Of a stretch of 64,000 nt of DNA, positions 1-5,680 are shown piece by piece (within the stretch, counting starts at the first letter, position 1; each line of letters begins with the position of its first letter). A model generated the notes under the pieces. That model searched no databases. It had not been told where the DNA came from and saw only the letters and a list, made by a program, of their open reading frames with translations. The stretch lies in NCBI GenBank assembly GCA_902779705.1, contig CACZCR010000002.1, forward strand, positions 1 to 64,000. The letters run 5' to 3'. This DNA comes from an uncultured Bacteroidales bacterium. GTDB lineage: Bacteria > Bacteroidota > Bacteroidia > Bacteroidales > Paludibacteraceae. Made by a program: the position numbers and the translations under genes.

Positions 1-98
1 GTGTTCAGCATGTCATTGTTCAAAAACTCGTCGAATACGGTGGGGAACCATCCGTTTGTCGGCAGCCAACTGTTTCTACGATAGATTGCAGGTTTCAT
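1..98 (-). CDS. Hsp20 family small heat-shock protein (N-terminal part only)
   Basis: The minus strand from 98 down to the window edge encodes about 32 residues beginning MKPAIYRRNSWLP and continuing WFPTVFDEFLNND. This is the usual opening of Bacteroidetes Hsp20 proteins: a basic start followed by a W-[LF]-P and F-[DN]-[DE]-F segment just before the alpha-crystallin domain. Members are ATP-independent holdases that bind unfolding cytoplasmic proteins. The start at 98 is supported by a strong ribosome binding site (GGAGGA on the minus strand, 101-110). The alpha-crystallin domain lies outside the window, so the family call rests on the N-terminus and on the stress-type upstream region. Confidence 0.75.
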   Translation of the reverse strand, partial: MKPAIYRRNSWLPTNGWFPTVFDEFLNNDMLN

Positions 99-121
99 AA
101 TCAATCCTCCTAAATTAAATG

Positions 122-161
122 GTTTGACGTTGTTTGATGTCGTTTGACATCGTTTGACGTT
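122..161 (-). repeat. four tandem 10-base repeats in the hsp20 leader
   Basis: Plus-strand units gtttgacgtt, gtttgatgtc, gtttgacatc and gtttgacgtt follow one another without gaps. A weaker continuation of acgttgttg and gcgtagt elements runs to about 200. The array lies between the likely hsp20 promoter and its ribosome binding site, so it would be transcribed as repeated AACGTCAAAC in the 5' leader. Its function is unknown. Confidence 0.7.
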
Positions 162-246
162 GTTGCGTAGTTTACGTTGTTGGCGTAGTATGCGTAATTG
201 CGTTTTTACCCTAATAGTGGCAAATTATGTGCCAAGCCCCAAATCC

Positions 247-300
247 CTGCCAATATGTCCATCCTTCGTGCCAAATTGTCCACCCTCTGCCATTTTGTCC
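247..300 (-). promoter_or_regulatory. three TGNCA-N3-TGNC operator-like sites upstream of hsp20
   Basis: Plus-strand copies are CTGCCAATATGTCC (247-260), GTGCCAAATTGTCC (267-280) and CTGCCATTTTGTCC (287-300), spaced exactly 20 bases or about two helical turns. TGNCA is its own reverse complement, so each site is an imperfect inverted repeat with a 3-base centre. The proximal site overlaps the -33 position expected for the weak -7-like CAAAttAT at 221-228. A 13-base core, GACAAAATGGCAG on the minus strand, is shared with the site before clpB at 46868-46880. A stress-regulator binding site is inferred. Confidence 0.55.
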
Positions 301-389
301 ATTAAAATTTGCATATGTCAAAAAAAAGCAGTAAATTCGACCTCCTTCCCCAGAGGGGCCCCTTCGAAAGTACGGTCGCGTCCTGCGGG

Positions 390-419
390 ATATGTGCAAA
401 CATTCGGCATTTTTGCCAA
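390..419. repeat. left arm of a long inverted repeat
   Basis: Bases 390-407 (ATATGTGCAAACATTCGG) are the exact reverse complement of 530-547, and 409-419 (atttttgccaa) matches 515-525 in inverse. The arm is a mirror copy of the upstream half of the aldo/keto reductase promoter. Read on the minus strand it is followed by TACTTTCG, a poor -7 box at the wrong spacing, so it is probably not an active promoter. Confidence 0.7.
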
Positions 420-514
420 GCCTGCCGGCTTTCCTGCTGAACGAGTCTATAGGCCATTCCTATGCAAGCATAAATGCCCTATACTCTCATTCATCCGATA
501 AAATTTTATTTTAT

Positions 515-547
515 TTGGCAAAAATCCACCCGAATGTTTGCACATAT
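515..547. repeat. right arm of the inverted repeat, overlapping the promoter at 537-568
   Basis: Bases 515-525 and 530-547 pair with 409-419 and 390-407. This arm contains the TTTG (-33) box at 537-540 of the aldo/keto reductase promoter, so a protein binding both arms would cover that promoter. Confidence 0.7.
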
Positions 548-568
548 GAAATTTTTGTAGTACCTTTG
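537..568 (+). promoter_or_regulatory. Bacteroidetes-type promoter of the aldo/keto reductase
   Basis: TTTG at 537-540 and TAccTTTG at 561-568 are separated by 20 bases. The start codon follows 28 bases downstream. Confidence 0.7.
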
Positions 569-595
569 CCCCGAATTTATTTTAACTTTACTCTT

Positions 596-1444
596 ATGCA
601 AACGATTCGATTGAACAATGGTATTGAGATGCCGAGCTTAGGTTACGGACTGTTCAAGGTGCCGCCTCAGGAGGCAGAGCGTTGTACGCGCGAAGCGCTC
701 GAAGTGGGTTATCGCCTTATCGACACCGCGCAAGCGTACGGTAATGAACAAGGTGTAGGAGACGCGATTCGTCGTTCGGGCATCCCGCGTGAGGAGGTCT
801 TCATCGTCACGAAGATATGGATCACCAATGCGGGTGAAGAGAAAGCGGCGCGGAGCATCGAGCAGAGTCTAAGTGAACTGCAAACGGACTATGTGGACCT
901 GCTGCTCATTCACCAGGCTTATGGGGACGTGTTCGGTTCATGGCGTGCGATGGAGAAAGCGTACGCACAAGGCAAGACCCGCGCTATCGGTGTGAGCAAT
1001 TTCCAGGCATGCCGATTCTATGACTTTGCTTCCGTAGTGGATGTCAAGCCGGCCGTAAACCAACTCCAATGTTGCGTGCTTTCACAGCAGCGTACCATCC
1101 TTCCGGAGATGGAGCGCTTTGACACTAGGATGATGGCTTGGGGACCGTTAGGACAAGGATCGGATGACCTGCTCAAGAGTCCCGTGCTTGACGCTATCGG
1201 TGCGCAATATGGCAAGACACCTGCACAGGTCGCCCTTAGATGGCTCATCGAACGCGGCATCGTAGCTATCCCCAAATCGATGCACAAGGAACGCATGGCG
1301 GCGAACTTCGATATCTTTGATTTCTCGCTCTCCGAGGCGGATATGCAGACTATTGAACCGCTCAATCAGAAGGACACCGGTTCCCGCGACTTCGCCGACC
1401 CGAACTACCTCCGCCGCATTCTTGGCATGTTTGACCAAAAGTAA
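596..1444 (+). CDS. aldo/keto reductase
   Basis: A 282-residue NADPH-dependent oxidoreductase of the AKR superfamily, close to the 2,5-diketo-gluconate reductase type, expected to reduce small aldehydes and ketones in the cytoplasm. The whole (beta/alpha)8 barrel is present: GIEMPSLGYGLF at the first strand, DTAQAYGNE with the catalytic Tyr and Asp, VTKIW with the catalytic Lys, LLLIHQ with the His, and IGVSNF, VNQLQ and IPKS for cofactor binding. The open frame reaches back to 392, but the methionine at 596 starts the conserved fold and sits just after a good promoter, so 596 is preferred. The true substrate cannot be told. Confidence 0.9.
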   Translation: MQTIRLNNGIEMPSLGYGLFKVPPQEAERCTREALEVGYRLIDTAQAYGNEQGVGDAIRRSGIPREEVFIVTKIWITNAGEEKAARSIEQSLSELQTDYVDLLLIHQAYGDVFGSWRAMEKAYAQGKTRAIGVSNFQACRFYDFASVVDVKPAVNQLQCCVLSQQRTILPEMERFDTRMMAWGPLGQGSDDLLKSPVLDAIGAQYGKTPAQVALRWLIERGIVAIPKSMHKERMAANFDIFDFSLSEADMQTIEPLNQKDTGSRDFADPNYLRRILGMFDQK

Positions 1445-1476
1445 AAAATCCACCATGCCCTTGCCGATGCCGAGGC

Positions 1477-1617
1477 ATGTGCAATAATTGCAAAGCAGAT
1501 ATTATGACATACGACGAGTACATAGCACAACAGCAACAGGCAATCGACGAGGAGCAGCAGGAGGATAGTTGTTTCCTTGAGTACCAGCCCGAAGGGCAGT
1601 TTGTCCGTGGACATTAA
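1477..1617 (+). CDS. small hypothetical ORF, possibly gene debris
   Basis: An open frame of 46 codons beginning MCNNCKADIMTYDEYIA and ending EGQFVRGH, glutamine and glutamate rich in the middle. An internal ATG at 1504 is an alternative start. I do not recognise it. It lies between an intact gene and two clear gene fragments, so it may be a remnant rather than a functional small protein. Confidence 0.25.
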   Translation: MCNNCKADIMTYDEYIAQQQQAIDEEQQEDSCFLEYQPEGQFVRGH

Positions 1618-1632
1618 AACTAAGTGATTGAT

Positions 1633-1734
1633 ATGAAAAAGACCATTCAGACCCATCCGCTCATCCCAAAAGATGTGACCGTCCGCGGCTTTATTATCGA
1701 CTCCGTAACAGGAGAATTACAAGAGATAAAATAA
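1633..1734 (+). pseudogene. C-terminal remnant of a beta-carbonic anhydrase
   Basis: The 33-codon frame reads MKKTIQT, then HPLIPKDVTVRGF and IIDSVTGELQEIK. From my knowledge of the family, Bacteroidetes beta-carbonic anhydrases end in a very similar stretch (N/H-PLIPKDV, V-x-GF/L, a D-x-x-TG-K/E-L turn, a short charged tail). None of the zinc ligands or catalytic residues are present and no matching upstream portion is visible, so it cannot be an enzyme. It lies next to another truncated gene, suggesting decay by deletion. Confidence 0.5.
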
Positions 1735-1738
1735 CTAT

Positions 1739-1993
1739 ATGAAAATCATTCTAACAGGTGCCACAGGTTATGTGGGCGAAGGCGTGATGCTCGAACTGCT
1801 GCGCACGCCGCAAGTAGAGAAAGTGCTATCGGTCGGTCGCCGGTCGGTAAAGATTGACGACTACCCCTTAAGTGAATCCGAAAAAGCCAAACTCGAAGAG
1901 TATATCATTCCCGATTTCATGGATCTGAAAGCCGGAGACAAGCATTTTGTCATTAACCCGAGGGATATAACGAAACTGACTAAACAATGGTAA
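1739..1993 (+). pseudogene. NAD(P)-binding epimerase-like protein, internally deleted
   Basis: The 84-codon frame starts MKIILTGATGYVGEGVMLEL, a textbook Rossmann fold with GxxGxxG, then VEKVLSVGRRS and EYIIPDFMDLKAGD, as in short atypical NAD-dependent epimerases of about 220 residues. After residue 65 it jumps to a short tail (NPRDITKLTKQW) resembling the C-terminus of that family. About 130 central residues including the catalytic region are missing without loss of frame. I read it as a deletion derivative and probably non-functional. It starts 4 bases after the carbonic anhydrase remnant. Confidence 0.5.
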
Positions 1994-2011
1994 GAATGTC
2001 CTATAAACAGC

Positions 2012-2041
2012 AAATGACTTCCACATCTGTGAAAGTCATTT
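2012..2041. repeat. inverted repeat after the epimerase remnant
   Basis: AAATGACTT and AAGTCATTT pair, extended by CACA/TGTG around a short centre, making a strong hairpin. No T tract follows, so it is not a standard terminator. Confidence 0.5.
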
Positions 2042-2061
2042 GGGCAGATTTGGGTCGATTT

Positions 2062-2080
2062 TTACGCGTCTCACGCGTAA
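2062..2080. repeat. 8-base inverted repeat TTACGCGT-N3-ACGCGTAA
   Basis: A perfect hairpin 22 bases past the 3' end of tRNA-Leu in its transcription direction. It may help 3' end formation, though no T run follows on the minus strand. Confidence 0.45.
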
Positions 2081-2101
2081 CTTATTGATTTTCAACCCTT
2101 G

Positions 2102-2185
2102 TGCGCAGGATGAGACTCGAACTCACACGATCTTGCGACCACTACCCCCTCAAAGTAGCGTGTATACCAATTTCACCACCTGCTA
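2102..2185 (-). tRNA. tRNA-Leu (GAG)
   Basis: The minus strand shows a TGGTGAAATTGGTA D arm, an anticodon stem CTACT/GGTAG around loop TTGAGGG (anticodon GAG), a variable arm, a T arm around TTCGAGT, and 3' acceptor CCTGCGC with discriminator A. CCA is not encoded. The 5' acceptor reads TAGCAGG, so positions 1 and 2 do not pair with C and G at the 3' side, whereas related genes have GCGCAGG. It could be poorly processed or a pseudo-tRNA. Confidence 0.8.
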
Positions 2186-2208
2186 ATCCTGCTTCTCCCT
2201 CTTGCGTG

Positions 2209-2281
<73 letters not shown>

Positions 2282-2324
2282 CTATGTGTAAGACCACCTG
2301 CTCCCGTTTAACCGAAAGCGAGTG

Positions 2325-2356
2325 CAAAGGTACTGCTTTTTTTTGATATACGCAAA
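2325..2356 (-). promoter_or_regulatory. promoter of the tRNA-Gly/tRNA-Leu transcript
   Basis: On the minus strand TTTG (2353-2356) and TAccTTTG (2325-2332) have 20-base spacing. It is back to back with the tRNA-Glu promoter. Confidence 0.75.
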
Positions 2357-2432
2357 TATTTTTGAAAAAAAATACAAAAAAAGTGCATTTTTAGGAATTT
2401 TTACTATTTTTCTCAAAAAAAATGCAAAAAAA

Positions 2433-2464
2433 TTTGCGTATATGAGATTTTTGTTGTACCTTTG
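2433..2464 (+). promoter_or_regulatory. promoter of the tRNA-Glu/tRNA-Ser transcript
   Basis: TTTG at 2433-2436 and TAccTTTG at 2457-2464, 20-base spacing, 27 bases before tRNA-Glu. Confidence 0.75.
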
Positions 2465-2491
2465 CAGTCGCTTTTGAAAAAAGAACACCTT

Positions 2492-2567
2492 GGTGCTATC
2501 GTCTAGTGGCCTAGGACAACGGCCTCTCACGCCGTAAACCCCGGTTCGAGTCCGGGTAGCACTACCA
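2492..2567 (+). tRNA. tRNA-Glu (CTC)
   Basis: Acceptor GGTGCTA pairs with TAGCACT (first pair G-T). The anticodon stem ACGGC/GCCGT encloses loop CTCTCAC, giving anticodon CTC, and the T arm is CCCGG TTCGAGT CCGGG. CCA is encoded at the 3' end. CTC is the less common glutamate isoacceptor. Confidence 0.95.
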
Positions 2568-2617
2568 ACAAGAAGTCTCGATTCGTCGGGACTTTTTTGA
2601 AAAAGAAGAGATCTTTA

Positions 2618-2706
2618 GGAAAGTTGACTGAGTGGTCGAAAGTGCCGCACTCGAAATGCGGTGTACGCATTACGTCGTACCGGGGGTTCGAATCCCTCAC
2701 TTTCCG
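2618..2706 (+). tRNA. tRNA-Ser (CGA)
   Basis: Acceptor GGAAAGT/ACTTTCC with discriminator G, anticodon stem CCGCA/TGCGG with loop CTCGAAA (anticodon CGA), a long variable arm typical of serine tRNAs, and T loop TTCGAAT. CCA is not encoded. Cotranscribed with tRNA-Glu. Confidence 0.95.
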
Positions 2707-2717
2707 CTTAAAAAGTT

Positions 2718-2752
2718 TAGGGGCATCCTACGGGACGCCCCTAATTCTTTTT
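2718..2752 (+). terminator. intrinsic terminator after tRNA-Ser
   Basis: AGGGGC pairs with GCCCCT with an inner TCC/GGA helix and a TACG loop, followed by a T-rich tail. A second hairpin (GAGAAGG/CCTTCTC, 2754-2773) follows and may serve the convergent gene. Confidence 0.75.
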
Positions 2753-2809
2753 AGAGAAGGTCAGGGCCTTCTCAGCCCCCGATCGGTGGGTTCTGGTGTC
2801 CGAATTCCT

Positions 2810-5659
2810 CTATAATACAGCTTGAGCTATTATCTCAATTGGATGCAAGGCATGGATGCCCGTTAGATCGGCTATCTGGGTTCGGCAGGATGTACCGGGC
2901 GCTGCGACATAGATAGCAGGATTCGTTTCATGGGCTTGACGGATAGCAGGAATCAGAGTCGTATTGGCTACACGCACAGACTGCTCATAGTGTCTCTTCT
3001 CATATCCGAACGACCCCGCCATACCGCAACAGCCGGAAGGGATGACGTGCACCTCCAGTCCTTTGACCATGCGTAGCAAGGCAGCAGTTTTGTCTATTCC
3101 CACTAGTGCTTTCTGATGACAATGACCATGCAACCACAGTTCGCCATGCAACTCGCCTAGCGCCTCTTTGGCTAAGCGTCCAGCTTCTATTTCGCGCATC
3201 AGAAACTCGTCATACAGCAGACTATTCTTGCCCAGTAGTTGGGCTTCCTCGCGTAACGTTTCAGGCACCAAACGCGGGTATTCATCTCGGAAAGTAAGTA
3301 TACACGAAGGCTCTATGCCTACGAGAGGTGTATCGGCCGAAACGATACCTTTGAGAGCCATCACATTGCTTTTAGCGTACTGAGCGGCTTGACGCAGGCG
3401 TCCTTTGCTGATAGCAGCACGGCCACTTTGGGTATGCTTAGGCACAACTACCTGATAGCCCCATTTCTCCAATAAGCATGCAAACAGCGCTCCCAATTCT
3501 GCATCTTCATGGTCGGTAAACTCATCGGCAAACAAATAAACTAATTTACGTTTGGACGATTGACAATTTACAATTGTCTGGCTTTCCACCATTTGTCTCA
3601 TCGACCGACGCGACAGTGTAGGTATATGTCGTTCGGGCGCAAAACCTACGAGTTGTTTGATCAGTGCAGACATATAGCGATTGGTAGCGCACCAATTATA
3701 CAGACGCGGCATCCATGCACCCAGGTTCTCCATCTGCGGCATATGTGCAACTAGCCATGTGCGCCAAGGTGTGCCTGAACGGTCATAGCGAGTCTGCAAG
3801 ATCTCGCTGCGTATACGCGTCATATCCACATTGCTGGGGCACTCGGAATGGCAGGCTTTGCACGCCAGACACGAATCTAGTACTGTTGCCACCTCGTCGG
3901 AATAGATACCGTCGGGTGAATGGGTGATCATCTCGCGAAGGACATTGGCACGAGCACGGGTAGAGAACAGTTCGTCACCGGTAGCCTTATAGGCCGGGCA
4001 CATCGTTCCGCCCATCAATGCCGACTTGCGACAGTCGGCAGCGCCATTACACTGCTCTAATTGGTGGGATGATGGGGTGAGTGGATGAAGGGCTGAGGAA
4101 GTGTCCGCAAACTGGTCAAAACGCAGATATTGGTCCATCGGCGGGGTATGGACAATCTTGCCCATGTTGAACAGTCTATCAGGATCCCACAGATGTTTGA
4201 GTTGGCACATCATCTCATAGACTTCATCGCCATACATAAGGGGGATAAACTCTCCTCTAAGACGTCCATCACCGTGTTCGCCGGACAGACATCCGTGATG
4301 TTTCTTGACTAATGTTGCTGTTCGTTGAGCCACCTCACGGAAGAGTTGGCGATCATGTTCCTGGTGCAAGTCCAATACCGGACGAAGGTGTAGCTCGCCG
4401 GTAGATATATGTCCGTAGTAGACGCAGTCCAAGCCCAGTTGGTCCATCATAGCACGAAAGTCGTGCATATAGGCTTTCATTCGTTCGGGTGCGACAGCAG
4501 TATCCTCGACCACACCTACGGGTTTGGCATTGCCCGACATAGCGGACAGCACGCCCAATCCTGCTTTACGTAGTGCCCATACACGGTTAACATCCTGGCC
4601 GTATACCTTGGTGATGGTATGGGGTATGCCGGATTGCTGCATCGCTTGGATGAAACGATCGGCCTGTTTATCCAGTTCGGCAAGGCTATCAGCTTGAAAC
4701 TCCGCCACGATGATTGCTGCAGGCTGACCGTCTACGAAGAAGAGGTTTTGACTAGCCTCCCTATTGGTGCGTGCCAGTTCGATGATTCGTCCGTCGATCA
4801 GCTCAACCGCACAAGGATGGCTTTCCAGAGCAATGAGGTTGGTAGCCCAACTATCATCCATATGATTCAGATGCGCACACACAACCATCTGCTCGTGAGC
4901 CGGTAAGGGATCAAGCGAGAGGGTGATCTCTGTCACCAAACAGAGCGTGCCTTCGGAGCCTGTGATCAGTGCCGGCAGATTGAGCTCATCGGCTTCAAGG
5001 CACTCGTCCAACGCATAGCCACACGAGCGGCGACGAATCGTAGAATCCGGAAAAGCCTCCTTGAGACGCATCATTAGCGCTTGGTCAGTTTGCCATGTTT
5101 GTAGTTGGGCAAGAATCTGATTCAGCAGTTTGGACGGCTGTTCACTGGCCACAACAGAGCGACAATCCAGTTCATGCACCGAGCCGTCAGCGAGCATAAT
5201 ACGCAGTCCTACCACATGGTGACGCGTCGAGCCATAGACCAGGCTATGGGTACCGCAGGAGTTATTACCTACCATGCCACCTATGCAACAGCGGTTGGAG
5301 GTAGATGTCTCGGGCGAGAAGAACAGTCCGTAGGGTTGGAGTGCAAGGTTGAGTTCATCGCGTACGACTCCCGGTTGTACCCGTGCAGTACGATGTTCAG
5401 GGTCGATAGCGACAATACGGTTCATATAGCGGCTGATATCCACCACTATACCTTCTCCTACTACTTGTCCTGCGATGCTTGTTCCACCGGCACGGGGGAT
5501 GAGATGCGTATGGCGGCGACGTGCCTCATTGAGCAGATCGCGCAAGTCATCCTCAGTCTGAGGATAAGCGACCGCCATTGGCATTTGACGGTACGCGCTA
5601 GCATCGGTCGCATACGCTATACGGTGCAGCGCATCGGTATATAATTGACAGTTGGACAA
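2810..5659 (-). CDS. FAD-linked oxidase fused to Fe-S/CCG-domain protein (GlcD-GlcF type D-2-hydroxyacid dehydrogenase)
   Basis: At 949 residues this is a two-part dehydrogenase. Residues about 25-470 form a PCMH-type FAD domain (RAGGTSIAGQ at 56-65) with an FAD-oxidase C domain holding YGHISTGELHLRP. A linker follows, then ferredoxin-like cysteines (CNGAADC near 540, CLACKACHSECP near 595) and two CCG-type cysteine motifs (GIEPSC, then SGCCGMAG near 876). Family members oxidise D-lactate or glycolate and pass electrons to quinones; the substrate here is open. The N-terminus is odd. No ATG lies before LYTDALHR, and the frame begins in an A-family repeat, so a TTG at 5659 is the likeliest start. 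In-frame repeats also occur at residues 519-534 and 694-703. It is the last gene of the operon starting at 7960. Confidence 0.85.
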   Translation of the reverse strand: MSNCQLYTDALHRIAYATDASAYRQMPMAVAYPQTEDDLRDLLNEARRRHTHLIPRAGGTSIAGQVVGEGIVVDISRYMNRIVAIDPEHRTARVQPGVVRDELNLALQPYGLFFSPETSTSNRCCIGGMVGNNSCGTHSLVYGSTRHHVVGLRIMLADGSVHELDCRSVVASEQPSKLLNQILAQLQTWQTDQALMMRLKEAFPDSTIRRRSCGYALDECLEADELNLPALITGSEGTLCLVTEITLSLDPLPAHEQMVVCAHLNHMDDSWATNLIALESHPCAVELIDGRIIELARTNREASQNLFFVDGQPAAIIVAEFQADSLAELDKQADRFIQAMQQSGIPHTITKVYGQDVNRVWALRKAGLGVLSAMSGNAKPVGVVEDTAVAPERMKAYMHDFRAMMDQLGLDCVYYGHISTGELHLRPVLDLHQEHDRQLFREVAQRTATLVKKHHGCLSGEHGDGRLRGEFIPLMYGDEVYEMMCQLKHLWDPDRLFNMGKIVHTPPMDQYLRFDQFADTSSALHPLTPSSHQLEQCNGAADCRKSALMGGTMCPAYKATGDELFSTRARANVLREMITHSPDGIYSDEVATVLDSCLACKACHSECPSNVDMTRIRSEILQTRYDRSGTPWRTWLVAHMPQMENLGAWMPRLYNWCATNRYMSALIKQLVGFAPERHIPTLSRRSMRQMVESQTIVNCQSSKRKLVYLFADEFTDHEDAELGALFACLLEKWGYQVVVPKHTQSGRAAISKGRLRQAAQYAKSNVMALKGIVSADTPLVGIEPSCILTFRDEYPRLVPETLREEAQLLGKNSLLYDEFLMREIEAGRLAKEALGELHGELWLHGHCHQKALVGIDKTAALLRMVKGLEVHVIPSGCCGMAGSFGYEKRHYEQSVRVANTTLIPAIRQAHETNPAIYVAAPGTSCRTQIADLTGIHALHPIEIIAQAVL
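3551..3578 (-). repeat. A-family 15-base repeat, in frame inside the dehydrogenase
   Basis: The coding strand reads ATTGTAAATTGT then CAATCGTCCAAACGT, encoding IVNC-QSSKR-K between conserved parts of the C-terminal Fe-S module. Same unit, frame and orientation as the copies at 41850 and 43940. Confidence 0.65.
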
Positions 5660-5680
5660 TTTACGATTTACAATTATTAC
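5642..5680 (-). repeat. A-family repeat at a gene junction, covering a stop and a start
   Basis: On the minus strand the repeat carries the TAA stop of the sugar transferase (5677-5679) and the probable TTG start of the dehydrogenase (5657-5659). In the dehydrogenase frame it reads IIVNR-KLSNC-QL, the same pentapeptide pattern as the in-gene copies. Confidence 0.65.

Noticed and set aside
122-161. CIRCE element for HrcA upstream of hsp20
   Set aside because: The sequence is tandem decamers, not TTAGCACTC-N9-GAGTGCTAA.
211-399. 62-codon frame over the hsp20 operator region
   Set aside because: Its repeated Trp/His peptide is produced by the three regulatory repeats. No ribosome binding site or homology is visible.
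2774-2809. tRNA-like fragment (gggttctggtgtccgaattcct) after tRNA-Ser
   Set aside because: It looks like a T arm, but no acceptor pairing, D arm or anticodon arm can be drawn around it.
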